A stretch of DNA of 11,448 nucleotides, taken from contig VBHS01000257.1 of assembly GCA_005881295.1 (NCBI GenBank), positions 1 through 11,448 of the forward strand, in the 5' to 3' direction. Shown here in pieces: positions 1 to 7,740 of the stretch. Source of the stretch: Chloroflexota bacterium. Its GTDB lineage: Bacteria > Chloroflexota > Ktedonobacteria > Ktedonobacterales > Ktedonobacteraceae. The first letter of the stretch is position 1. The number at the start of each line of letters is the position of its first letter. The notes under the pieces were generated by a model. The model was not told the DNA's origin and made no database searches. It saw only the letters and a program-made list of their open reading frames with translations. Position numbers and translations under genes: made by a program.

Positions 1-81
1 CACCGAAAGCTTCAACAAGAAGCAGCGCAGATCGCCGTTCAGAAACCGGCAGAAATAGTTGCCATAGGGGGTCCTAAATAG
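1..81 (+). other. possible C-terminal tail of an upstream gene (partial)
   Basis: Frame 1 is open from the window edge to a TAG at 79-81 and reads as a 26-residue tail that includes LQQEAAQIAVQKPAEI. The other two frames also stay open for a while, so the open frame alone is weak evidence. What supports real coding is a related stretch at 7899-7942, which reads LQRTQKITVQKSAEL in the corresponding frame with a one-codon length difference. Both stretches lie directly upstream of a plus-strand gene that has lost its N-terminal part. A transposase C-terminus is one possible source, but I do not recognise the family. Confidence 0.22.
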
Positions 82-100
82 TTGACTTTTAACACAGGTA

Positions 101-625
101 ATGGACGAACTCAAAGAGCACCTGCACGAATGGGAAAACTGGTCGGCGGAACTGCTGGAGAGCCATCTCTCCTACCCGGTTTTAATGTACTACCGTTCCC
201 AACATGATCGCCAGTCCTGGCTCGCCGCTCTCACTGCCATCCTCGATGTCAGCGCCCTCTTGTCGGTTGGTATCGACGGGATACCCGAGCAGACGGCAGT
301 GTTCACCTTCGCTATCGCCTGTCACGCCGCCATAGACCTGGGCCAGGTCTTATCCCTCTCGCCAGACGATATGCGCATACGGCGTCTTGCCCACGCAGAA
401 TTTGAACGCTTACAAGAAGCGCTCCACGAAATAGGCATATCTTTACATGATGAAGAAAGCGCCGAGGATCGGCTTGCCGCTATGCGTGACCAATACGAAC
501 CGTATGTCATCGCCCTCGCAAGATACCTGCAAATGCCTCTCTCCGGCTGGGTGGAAGAGCCAGAAACTGCCGACGACTGGCAGACCAGCGCCTGGAATCA
601 CAGAAACAAGAGTGTAGCAAGCTAG
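101..625 (+). pseudogene. C-terminal cytosolic part of a bacterial ion-channel protein; channel domain missing
   Basis: The 174-residue product is soluble and has no convincing membrane helices. It contains ELLESHLSYPVLMYYRSQHD (residues 18-37) followed by QSWLAALTAILD, and ends near DDWQTSAW. I recognise this pattern as the conserved cytosolic C-terminal region of bacterial two-helix (Ion_trans_2/Kch-like) potassium-channel family proteins of roughly 330-400 residues. Here the pore-bearing N-terminal half is absent. The frame is closed by TGA at 83-85, and the upstream DNA does not encode channel sequence in any frame. The ATG at 101 has only a weak AGG (96-98) before it. The piece could be translated as a stand-alone soluble domain, but a remnant of a larger gene is more likely. 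It converges on the amidase gene, sharing CTAG at 622-625. The family assignment is from memory of the motif pattern. Confidence 0.5.
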
Positions 626-1802
626 CTTATCTCCCTACGGTGCCAGTCCGTCAACTGCTGGTAAGCATGCGCGATACGCAAAACCGTCGCTTCCTCGAAG
701 GCTTTGCCCACTACCTGCAGCCCGACCGGCAGATTATTGCTGGTAAAGCCACCGGGAAACGAGCAGGCAGGCAGCCCCACCAGGTTAAATGGCATCGTCA
801 GGCTCAGGAGAGAAACCGTGGCATTTACCTCCACACCCTCAATGCGAATCTCCTGATCCATCTGCGCTACCGGTATCGCGGGCACCGGTATCGTCGGCAA
901 AAACAACACGTCGACTCGTTGCAAAACCGACCGCACCGCGCTTGAAAAGAGGCGCCGTTCATATTGAGCGCGCAAATAATCCACCGCAGGAATTTTCTGT
1001 CCCGCCAGTAAGTGCTCTCGCGTGCGCCTGGTGTAGAGATCAGCCTTCTTGCTGAGCCACCCTTCCTGCATATGCGAAAACGCCGCCTCCGGCCTCTGAA
1101 TTGTGCGATACATCTCAAAAGACGGGTATGGCAACTCTACATCCTTCACCACCTCCGCACCCTCTTCCTTCAGGACCACACGTGGTCCAGCGACCGGCTC
1201 AGCGGGACTACGCCATAACAACTGACGCGCCCATATGTCGGCTTGAGCCCGGTCACACCGCAACACGCCGCCGGTATCCGGATCGATCCGCCCGTATCGC
1301 TGCCAATCGCCCCCAGGCACATGTCAGCTGCCACAGCAGCTGTCGAGCCACCGCTTGAGCCCCCAGGAATGCGTGTCCGGTCCCATGGATTGCGCGTCGG
1401 AGGCGTATACGTCCCAAAAGCGAACTCATGTGTATTGGTCTTCCCAAGGATAATCGCCCCCGCCTTCCTCAACTGCTCAACCACCGTCGCATCCTCCGGC
1501 GAAACATAATCAGCCAGCACCTGAGAACCAGCCGTCATGCGCACGCCCTTGACCGCAATAATATCCTTGATACCTACAGGAATACCGTGCAGCGGGCTGC
1601 GATAGAATCCCATTCGTTGCTCAGTCTCCGCCCTCGCCGCGTCCGCCAACGCCTGCTCGCCTAAAACAGTCACAAACGCCTTGATCTCCCCATCCAGCAA
1701 ATCAATCTTCTCCAGCGCCTCCGCCACCAACTCCGTAGGAGTCGTCATCCAGGATCGCATATCTTCTGAAGCTTCGCGTATAGAAAGGTATGGCATAGTC
1801 AT
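622..1802 (-). pseudogene. amidase (amidase-signature family), internal deletion and frameshift
   Basis: The gene would encode an amidase-signature hydrolase (GatA/AtzF-like fold) that cleaves C-N bonds of amides. The N-terminal part (1802 to 1170, 210 residues) has the whole catalytic core. It holds Lys79 in GIPVGIKD, cis-Ser149 in GGSSGGS, and nucleophile Ser173 in GSDTGGSIR; the 24-residue Ser-Ser spacing matches GatA. The frame then stops at TGA (1172-1170) right after SLDHV. Family members continue there with a GPM-type segment of about 75-80 residues. Instead the DNA jumps, one frame over, to VLKEEGAEVVKDVELP and reads on as a normal amidase C-terminus (LQRVDVLFLPTIPVPAIP, then LVGLPACSFPGGF, then LPVGLQVVG) to TAG at 622. 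So about 230 bp and the reading frame were lost at about 1173-1188. ATG 1802 is chosen because an AAGAAGAGAG stretch precedes it; a longer start at 1853 adds atypical residues. It lies 188 bp downstream of the SBP56 gene on the same strand. No functional amidase is expected. Confidence 0.88.
1173..1188. repeat. 7-bp inverted repeat at the amidase deletion junction
   Basis: GGACCAC, a 2-base AC spacer and GTGGTCC form a perfect inverted repeat. It sits exactly where amidase homology changes frame and loses its middle segment, so it may mark or have promoted the deletion. Confidence 0.6.
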
Positions 1803-1990
1803 CAACTCTCTTCTTAAACAGCATATAGAAGTCCTGCTTGGGACAAGGAGCAATCAGAACAATGCAAAACGCTTCATCTGCGCATCTGCAAATGAGATGA
1901 TGACGCCAATCATTTCCTTTTGTTGGATAACCGCGTCAATATCGATGATGCATTTCGTCGCCTGTTCCTCGTTTGAAGTTGGCTCTAGCG

Positions 1991-3370
1991 CTACACCCAG
2001 ATATCGGAGGTGCAGTCACCACCGGGATAACGCATCTCGTGAGCACGAGCAGGACCCGCTGGCTCTTTGCCAAAGTCAACGTAGAAATTCTCGTTGATCT
2101 TCAAGCCGCCGTTCTGTGTGTCACAATCAATTTGCAGCAGATAGGAACCAGTTTGCGCGATATCAGGGTAGAATTGATTGTCCCACGTGCTATAGAGCGA
2201 GTTGGTGACATATAGTCGCTTGCCATCAAGGCTCAGTTGGAGCATTTGCGGTCCACCGTTGAGCTTGTGACCCTGGATGTTGCCGCTTTTCCCAAGCAAG
2301 CCACCGCACCAAACTTGTCCAGTCAGTCTCGGATGTGAGGCATCGCTGATATCGTATTGGCGAATATCACCATGCAGCCAGTTGGAAAGGTAGACATACT
2401 TGTCGTCCATCGAGACCAGGAAATCGGTGATGAGCGACGGTACTGGAATGGGCCAGCCCTCTACCTCAACGGAGGGGATATCGAGAACCTTTTCAAGGTG
2501 CCACTGACCGTTGGACTTGTGCCAGTGCCACATGTTGCTACTGAGTGCGGCCCCAACGAAGCCGTTGGTGCTGTCAGGATTATGATGGAAGCGCACCTCC
2601 AGCGGGATCAATCCTTCCTCACCCAGATCAACACTTTGAACGAGCTCATGCTTCTCCCAGTCCCAGAAGTGCAGGTGGTGACCGTACTTCCCAATTGCGA
2701 CATCATCCAGATCGAAGCCTTTGGTATAGGTGTTAGGCGCTGCCCATTCACTGCTGACCATCACATTGTGGCGCGGCTGGTACCAGAAGTCATAGTTGTA
2801 GTGCATGCCCTCGTTTTTGTGTTCCCAACGACCAGCTATGTTGAACTCCTCGTCAAGCAGCAGGAAACCTCCGGGAGCGTTGCCCTCCTTGTCACCGAGC
2901 ATCGATATCATCACATGACCATCGGCTAGGCAGTGAACAGTGTGAGGCGCAGTGAGATTCGCTTTTTCCTTGACCTCTTCAGGTTCGATCACCTTATGCA
3001 GTTTTGGGGCTCGTTCATCAGAGACATCTACAATGTGAATACGGCTAGACAGATTGCCCGGAAGGATGAGAAAACTTCGCGACTTACTTTCATCTTCATG
3101 GCAGGAGCTACAGGCATTCCAGCCAAAATGGTGGAGCTCGTCGCCTACGTTGGGCATGGGGGTTCGGTAGATCACCTGCGCATAGGTTGGAGATGCAGGA
3201 TCAACATCGATGGTTGCCAGATAATCCGGTTCTTCGATCCCTGTTCCTCCATAGAGTGCGATGCTGTAGAGCACCTTTTCGGGCTCGGCCTTCATGGCCT
3301 CTTCGGGCGAAGCATACCCGGGTCCATAGTGGGAATGATCTTCATGATGCATTGCATGTTCATCTGTCAT
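1991..3370 (-). CDS. SBP56 family protein, methanethiol oxidase (selenium-binding protein 1 homologue)
   Basis: The 459-residue product is full length for the SELENBP1/SBP56 family. Characterised members oxidise methanethiol with O2 to formaldehyde, H2S and H2O2 (EC 1.8.3.4), and the bacterial enzyme is reported to need copper. Visible family features are HHFGWNACSSCH (80-91, with Cys87 and Cys90), HTVHC (143-147), HHLHFWDW (231-238), FHHNP (261-265) and the C-terminal HEMRYPGGDCTSDIW (444-458). The conserved Cys and His residues are the expected metal or selenium ligands. No signal peptide is seen, so it is probably cytosolic, although some bacterial homologues are exported. The N-terminus carries an unusual His cluster (HHEDHSH, 8-14). 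The ATG has AAAGGAGAT about 10 bases upstream. A TTGACA/CATAAT promoter lies at 3513-3541. The divergent neighbour is a membrane protein, and downstream on the same strand is a broken amidase. The family call is secure; the exact substrate is inferred. Confidence 0.93.
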   Translation of the reverse strand: MTDEHAMHHEDHSHYGPGYASPEEAMKAEPEKVLYSIALYGGTGIEEPDYLATIDVDPASPTYAQVIYRTPMPNVGDELHHFGWNACSSCHEDESKSRSFLILPGNLSSRIHIVDVSDERAPKLHKVIEPEEVKEKANLTAPHTVHCLADGHVMISMLGDKEGNAPGGFLLLDEEFNIAGRWEHKNEGMHYNYDFWYQPRHNVMVSSEWAAPNTYTKGFDLDDVAIGKYGHHLHFWDWEKHELVQSVDLGEEGLIPLEVRFHHNPDSTNGFVGAALSSNMWHWHKSNGQWHLEKVLDIPSVEVEGWPIPVPSLITDFLVSMDDKYVYLSNWLHGDIRQYDISDASHPRLTGQVWCGGLLGKSGNIQGHKLNGGPQMLQLSLDGKRLYVTNSLYSTWDNQFYPDIAQTGSYLLQIDCDTQNGGLKINENFYVDFGKEPAGPARAHEMRYPGGDCTSDIWV

Positions 3371-3512
3371 GCTTAGTTATCTCCTTTGGCTGTATGGGAG
3401 GACGTTGACGGCGTTGTTCCCCTCATGTATCACATGCTCTTCGCTTCAGATAAACATCACTCTTCAACATGGTTTGCCATTGCTAGCTCACCTTCTGAGG
3501 AAGAGACACTTC

Positions 3513-3541
3513 ATTATGTCTTTCCCATGAGTTACTGTCAA
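3513..3541 (-). promoter_or_regulatory. sigma70-type promoter for the SBP56 gene
   Basis: On the minus strand, TTGACA (3541-3536) and CATAAT (3518-3513) are separated by exactly 17 bases. Transcription would start near 3505, giving a leader of about 135 bases before the ATG at 3370. The gene-free stretch 3371-3750 contains this promoter and the Shine-Dalgarno site of each flanking gene. I see no clear riboswitch there and no convincing plus-strand promoter for the gene at 3751. Confidence 0.55.
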
Positions 3542-3750
3542 TCTGATGTATGGTACCTTTTGCCCTCGCAGCTTCAATCTTATCAGGCCGGATTCGGAGC
3601 AACCTTACAACGAAAGACGGAGCCCTCGAAAAAACTCGTGCCCTAAATTTTAGGAGAACCACCGTATTCAGGGTAGCGGAATCTGATCTTTTTATCGGCC
3701 TTCTAAATCAGGACAACGTTTGTTCAACCACACAATGAGCGGAGGTGCAT

Positions 3751-4722
3751 ATGTTCGGTTCCTACGTTCTCGAGGTAGCCATCGGTCTTGTTTTTGTATA
3801 TATGCTCGTGAGCTTGCTCTGCTCCACCATTAACGAGCAGGTCATTGCTCGTTTCCTTAACTTGCGTGCAAAGACCCTTGAGGATGGCATTAAAAATATG
3901 CTGGCCGATCCACAAGGGAATGGGTTGGCTAAACAACTTTATGAAAACCCGCTTATTAAGGGACTTTCTCAGAATGCAGCGTCTGGCAAACCACGTAAAC
4001 CTTCCTATATCCCCGCGGATGCCTTCGCACTGGCATTAATAGATGTCGTTCAAGCTTACAAGGATAACCCCAATTCGGCGAAAAGCCCCCTACCAGAGGC
4101 CCTTGAATCGCTCGGAGAAAAAACCAATATAGATCTTGCAAAAGATCTGGTCAAAGTAGAAAAATGGTACAACGACACCATGGACCGTGTTTCCGGCTGG
4201 TACAGGCGGAGAGTCCAACTGATCATCTTCATCCTGGGACTCCTTATCGTCGTAGGCCTGAACATCGACACCCTTTCCATCATCACCACCATCTCAAACG
4301 ATACCGTTATACGATCAGCCCTCGTTGCCTCGGCCCAGGGGTCCGCCAGCTCCCCCTCCAATGCGGGCGTGGCGACATTACAGAAAGGTTTCGAGCAAAT
4401 TCAGCTCGTGATAGGCTGGTCTCCCTCCAGTTTACCAGCAGATTTTTGGGCCTGGGTATTAAAAATCGTCGGGTTGCTGGCAACGACATTTGCCGTGTCT
4501 CTGGGGGCGCCGTTCTGGTTCGACTTGCTTAACAAATTTATGGCGTTCCGCTCATCTGGTACTCCGCCGCAATCGAACGCAGGCCCTCCCGCGCCACCTG
4601 TCACTACACTACAAGTAGTAGCAGGAGCTAACGCATCACCCACCATCGCGCCACCAGGCGCAAGCACCAACGGGTCAACCATCACCCAACCATCACCCAC
4701 AAGAAGACCTGTAACAGGGTAG
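3751..4722 (+). CDS. uncharacterised three-helix membrane protein with Pro/Thr/Ala-rich tail
   Basis: The 323-residue protein has predicted membrane helices at about 5-25, 155-172 and 237-254. Three conserved-looking signatures stand out: LLCSTINEQVIARFLNLRAKTLEDGI (22-47; Cys24, Asn28 and Glu29 notable), KWYNDTMDRVSGWYRRR (138-154) before helix 2, and VSLGAPFWFDLLNKF (249-263) at helix 3, followed by RSSG. I recognise this as a family of hypothetical bacterial membrane proteins with no assigned function. The final 50 residues are low-complexity Pro/Ala/Thr/Ser, probably a disordered cytosolic or surface tail. ATG 3751 is chosen because GGAGG at 3741-3745 sits 5 bases before it; the in-frame GTG at 3745 overlaps that site. 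It is divergent from SBP56 and convergent with the KimA-like gene. No function is proposed. Confidence 0.85.
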   Translation: MFGSYVLEVAIGLVFVYMLVSLLCSTINEQVIARFLNLRAKTLEDGIKNMLADPQGNGLAKQLYENPLIKGLSQNAASGKPRKPSYIPADAFALALIDVVQAYKDNPNSAKSPLPEALESLGEKTNIDLAKDLVKVEKWYNDTMDRVSGWYRRRVQLIIFILGLLIVVGLNIDTLSIITTISNDTVIRSALVASAQGSASSPSNAGVATLQKGFEQIQLVIGWSPSSLPADFWAWVLKIVGLLATTFAVSLGAPFWFDLLNKFMAFRSSGTPPQSNAGPPAPPVTTLQVVAGANASPTIAPPGASTNGSTITQPSPTRRPVTG

Positions 4723-4739
4723 CATCCAGCTGCCCCGAG

Positions 4740-4771
4740 AGGACGACCGCAAAGGATCGTCCCTACTATAC
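4740..4771 (-). repeat. 32-bp dispersed palindromic repeat, copy A (reverse)
   Basis: The reverse complement matches copy B in 31 of 32 positions (the difference is at base 4753). It faces copy B across a 24-base spacer, so A and B together could fold into a hairpin with 32-bp arms just after the stop codon of the membrane-protein gene. Confidence 0.9.
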
Positions 4772-4795
4772 GATGGATTAGCCCACCAAGCCCGT

Positions 4796-4827
4796 GTATA
4801 GTAGGGACGATCCCTTGCGGTCGTCCT
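4796..4827 (+). repeat. 32-bp dispersed palindromic repeat, copy B
   Basis: It starts GTATAGTAGGGACGATC and ends GGTCGTCCT. Internally, GGACGATC and GGTCGTCC form an 8-bp stem with one mismatch and a 6-base loop. Copies B and C are identical over 36 bases (4794-4829 and 4865-4900). Confidence 0.9.
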
Positions 4828-4866
4828 TGACAAGTCCAGACGACGACACAACCAACAACGGGAGGT

Positions 4867-4898
4867 GTATAGTAGGGACGATCCCTTGCGGTCGTCCT
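4867..4898 (+). repeat. 32-bp dispersed palindromic repeat, copy C
   Basis: It is identical to copy B, in direct orientation, with a 71-bp period. The three copies fill the 254-bp space between two convergent genes. This position, together with the stem-loop, suits a REP-like element that may also act as a bidirectional transcription barrier. There is no T-run, so a classical intrinsic terminator is not shown. Confidence 0.9.
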
Positions 4899-4976
4899 TG
4901 GGCGGGGCCTTCTTCTTATTCCTGCATCTTGACACAGCCTCCCATGGATCGGCGCTTGAATCCCCAACACATTATG

Positions 4977-7577
4977 TTAACCTCCGGTTCCGAATGGAGA
5001 TGGCCTGCGTTGTGACTCTCGGCCCCGTAGGTGCTGGGGCAAATTCAAGACCACCACACCAGGGCGGAACAGCAGCGCCGCCTTCAAGCGCAGCGCTATC
5101 TGATTATGCAGCACGTATTCCCACCAGTGAGCCACGACAAATTCCGGCACGATCACCGTCAGCGTATCCTGAGGATGACGCAGGTGCACCGCGTCTATAT
5201 AGGCCAGCAGCGGACCTAAGAGGGTGCGGTACGGCGACGTGATGAGGAGCAGATGTGTCTCTTCCTCTGCCGGGATCTTCTGTCGCCACTGCTCCCAGCT
5301 TGCCTGTACCTGCTCGACCTGCTCTTCATCAACCACCGCGTGCACGGCTGTGACGTGAGCGGAGATAGAGCGGGCATAAGCCAGGCTCGCGATCGCAGCA
5401 CGATCCAGTCCCGCAATAGGCACAACGAAACGGTGATGTATCTCCTTTGGACGTGTGGGAATAGTGCCAGTGCTGGCTCGCTGCTGCAGCGGAACATTGG
5501 CCACGACAATATTTGGTCGGAAGAGCAGCGTCGCCTTCAGTCCCAGAATTTTTGGACTATAGAACAAGCGTCTAAACGAGGATTCAACCACTTCCGGCAG
5601 GACGACCGTCAGCGTCTCCTCAGGATGCTGCTTGTGCGCAGCGTCAATATAGTCCAGCAAGGGAAGGAGGGGCAAGCGCTGCCCAGAATCGATAATGTCT
5701 AGCGATGACAACTCCTCTGCAGAGAGACTTCTTTGCCACTCGTCCCAGGCAGCTCGCAAAGTATCGGCCTTCTCTCTCTCGACAGCCACATGAACAGCGG
5801 TCACTTGCGGTGCAATCGAACGCGCATAGGCCACAGCCTGTTTCGCCGCGAGATTCAGTTCAGCAATAGGCACAATGAGTCGGTGATGTATATCCTTTGG
5901 ATGCAGAGGAATCGCAGTGATACGCTCACGTTCAACGTGCTCGTAATGGTGGCTGATCCCTGTAAACAACAGCACTATTATCGGGATCAGCACCACCACG
6001 ATCCAGGCCCCTTCTAGGAACTTCGTCGAGGCCACCACCAGTGCGACCACGCCCGTGGCTATAGCCCCCACTCCATTGATCAGCAAACTGCGCAGCCAGT
6101 GGCGCTCTGTCGTGCGTAAGTGCCACCAGTGCACCACCATCCCCGCCTGTGAGAGTGTAAAGGCGACGAAGACGCCAACGGCAAACAGGTTAATGAGCGC
6201 GTTCGTACTCCCCCTGAAAATGATGAGTAAGATACTGGCTAGCACAGCGAGGGTGATGATGCCCACAGAGAAGGCGAGCCGATCCCCTCGCAGGGAGAAC
6301 TGCTTGGGTAAGTACCCGTCACGGGCCAACAGGTAGGCCAAACGCGGAAAGCCGGCGTAGCTGGTCTCGGCCGAAAGGGTCAGGATGCCCAGCACCGAGA
6401 GCTGGAAGAGCGGAAACAGAAAGATCAAAGGACCAGAGAAGACATGCAGTGCAATCTTGGCAATCACCGTGGGATCGCCTGAAGGTTGGGCTTCAACCGC
6501 GTAGGTCATCGCCAGCAAGGTAATCCCCAGGAAGAGCGACCCCAGAATAACCGCCATCCAGGTCAGCGTAATAGCAGCATTGCGTGGCTCCGGTTTGCGA
6601 AAGATGGGAATTCCATTGGAGATCGCCTCGACGCCTGTCATTGCCGAACAGCCCGTCGCAAACGAGCGCAGAATGACAAAGATGGATAACGGCTCGATGG
6701 CCTGCACCGTAGGAGTGAATTGCCCGATGAGCGGCTGATGCAAGAAGACATAAGCTTTGACCAACCCCACCACGATGAGCAAAGAGGCGCTGACAATGAA
6801 GAAATACGTCGGCAAGGCGAAGATCGAACCAGACTCACGGATACCACGCAGATTCAAGATCGTCATCACGACCACCAGCACAAGATCCAGCGGGATAACG
6901 TAGGGCTGGAGAGCAGGAAGAAGCGAGACCACGTTATGCACGCCAGCCGCGACACAAACGGACACATTGAGCACGTAATCGATCATCAAGGCGGATGCGG
7001 CAACCAACCCCGGCAGGATTCCCAGGTTCTCGCGTGCGACGATATAGGACCCCCCACCATTGGGATAGGCAGGAATAGTCTGGCGATAGGAGAGTGTCAC
7101 GATAACGAGCAAGCCCAGAATTACCAGGCTAATCGGCAACGTCAGGCCCAGGTACAGCGAGCCTGCCGCCACCAGGTTAATCAGGATCGCCTCGGTGGCA
7201 AAAGCGACGGATGAAATCGCATCCGAAGAGAGAATAGCAAGCGCCTTGAATTTGGTCAGGCGCTCCCCTTCGGCCTGTATGCTCGCGATCGGGATCCCAA
7301 TCAAGGCCCGTTTGAGCCAATACAAGGTACGAGCCAGCGACCCTTCTGGCATATCCGCGGCCTCCGTGGCTTCAAGCATTCCCTCCTTGATATGGTGAAA
7401 GGGTCGATTCCGCGGCAGCGTCACACGTATCCGCACATTTCCCGGCGTGCTGCCCGGCCTTTCCTCCATTGGTCCAGGCATGATCAAATCAAAATCGTCT
7501 TCGTTAGCTCCTTCTGACCGATCATCTTGCTTCTGAGACGCGAAAGGTTCTTCTGACGGTGGATGCGTTAGGCTCAT
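4977..7577 (-). CDS. KimA-like APC-superfamily permease with two C-terminal USP-like domains
   Basis: The 866-residue inner-membrane protein resembles the KimA (YdaO) K+ importer branch of the APC superfamily, which is high affinity, proton-coupled and inhibited by c-di-AMP in Bacillus subtilis. Numbered from the chosen ATG, residues 1-90 are a hydrophilic extension. Next come LKRALIGIPIAS (88-99), LTKFKALAILSSDAISSVAF (107-126), SYRQTIPAYPNGGGSYIV (163-180) and about 12 hydrophobic segments up to about 545. From about 552 two copies of a soluble, USP-like alpha/beta domain follow. Each begins with IHHR(L/F)(I/V)VPIA and contains AYARSI, VTAVH, YIDA, HP(E/Q)(E/D)TLTV and ALLFRP-type strands, with a 150-residue period. 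ATG 7577 has GAGGAA seven bases upstream; a GTG at 7610 would add 11 residues without support. A MITE-like element lies at about 7621-7740, in the promoter region. K+ as substrate is inferred; an amino acid is the alternative. No ydaO/c-di-AMP riboswitch is evident. Confidence 0.88.
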   Translation of the reverse strand: MSLTHPPSEEPFASQKQDDRSEGANEDDFDLIMPGPMEERPGSTPGNVRIRVTLPRNRPFHHIKEGMLEATEAADMPEGSLARTLYWLKRALIGIPIASIQAEGERLTKFKALAILSSDAISSVAFATEAILINLVAAGSLYLGLTLPISLVILGLLVIVTLSYRQTIPAYPNGGGSYIVARENLGILPGLVAASALMIDYVLNVSVCVAAGVHNVVSLLPALQPYVIPLDLVLVVVMTILNLRGIRESGSIFALPTYFFIVSASLLIVVGLVKAYVFLHQPLIGQFTPTVQAIEPLSIFVILRSFATGCSAMTGVEAISNGIPIFRKPEPRNAAITLTWMAVILGSLFLGITLLAMTYAVEAQPSGDPTVIAKIALHVFSGPLIFLFPLFQLSVLGILTLSAETSYAGFPRLAYLLARDGYLPKQFSLRGDRLAFSVGIITLAVLASILLIIFRGSTNALINLFAVGVFVAFTLSQAGMVVHWWHLRTTERHWLRSLLINGVGAIATGVVALVVASTKFLEGAWIVVVLIPIIVLLFTGISHHYEHVERERITAIPLHPKDIHHRLIVPIAELNLAAKQAVAYARSIAPQVTAVHVAVEREKADTLRAAWDEWQRSLSAEELSSLDIIDSGQRLPLLPLLDYIDAAHKQHPEETLTVVLPEVVESSFRRLFYSPKILGLKATLLFRPNIVVANVPLQQRASTGTIPTRPKEIHHRFVVPIAGLDRAAIASLAYARSISAHVTAVHAVVDEEQVEQVQASWEQWRQKIPAEEETHLLLITSPYRTLLGPLLAYIDAVHLRHPQDTLTVIVPEFVVAHWWEYVLHNQIALRLKAALLFRPGVVVLNLPQHLRGRESQRRPSPFGTGG
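5031..5924 (-). repeat. tandem duplication of the USP-like domain coding segment
   Basis: Two consecutive segments (about 5924-5481 and 5474-5031) encode homologous domains. CGGTGATGTA..TCCTTTGGA at 5431 recurs at 5881, exactly 450 bp or 150 codons apart. Amino-acid similarity extends over the whole unit, while DNA identity is high only in patches, so the duplication is not recent. Confidence 0.8.
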
Positions 7578-7620
7578 CGGTCTGTTCCTCGAAAGTCTCT
7601 TCCGTGACACTCCGCAGGAG

Positions 7621-7740
7621 TTAATGCACTTTCACGAAATAATCCGACCATCAGTAGGGGCCGATTTATCGCGCCCAGCGCCGATTTATCGGCCCTTGGC
7701 GGATGGTTCGGTATCCTCATTATTTCGTGAAAGTTCATAA
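7621..7740. mobile_element. MITE-like element, about 120 bp, with terminal inverted repeats
   Basis: ACTTTCACGAAATAAT (7628-7643) and its exact complement ATTATTTCGTGAAAGT (7719-7734) are 16-bp perfect inverted ends. They extend imperfectly outward (TTAATGC and TCATAA) to about 22 bp. The interior holds GCCGATTTATCG twice (7660-7671 and 7680-7691), and the second copy continues into the hairpin GCCGAT-TT-ATCGGC. There is no coding capacity. Size, inverted ends and lack of a gene fit a non-autonomous MITE; a TA or TTA target duplication is possible but not certain. It lies 40-50 bp upstream of the KimA-like gene start and interrupts the start of a gene on its right. Confidence 0.7.

Noticed and set aside
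1855..1990. About 43 open codons on the minus strand between SBP56 and the amidase
   Set aside because: The translation has a reasonable composition but no start codon apart from an internal ATG leaving 19 residues. No family is recognised, so it is treated as chance.
2357..2929. 190-codon plus-strand frame inside the SBP56 gene
   Set aside because: It lies wholly antisense to a full-length, motif-complete SBP56 gene and shows no family features.
4740..4898. CRISPR array
   Set aside because: There are only three copies, one is inverted, and the spacings are unequal (24 and 39 bases). No cas genes are present. The repeat is palindromic and lies between convergent genes, so a REP-like element fits better.
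5253..7398. Several long plus-strand frames opposite the permease gene
   Set aside because: They are shadows of the GC-rich permease coding strand. Their translations are low-complexity and lack Shine-Dalgarno sites.
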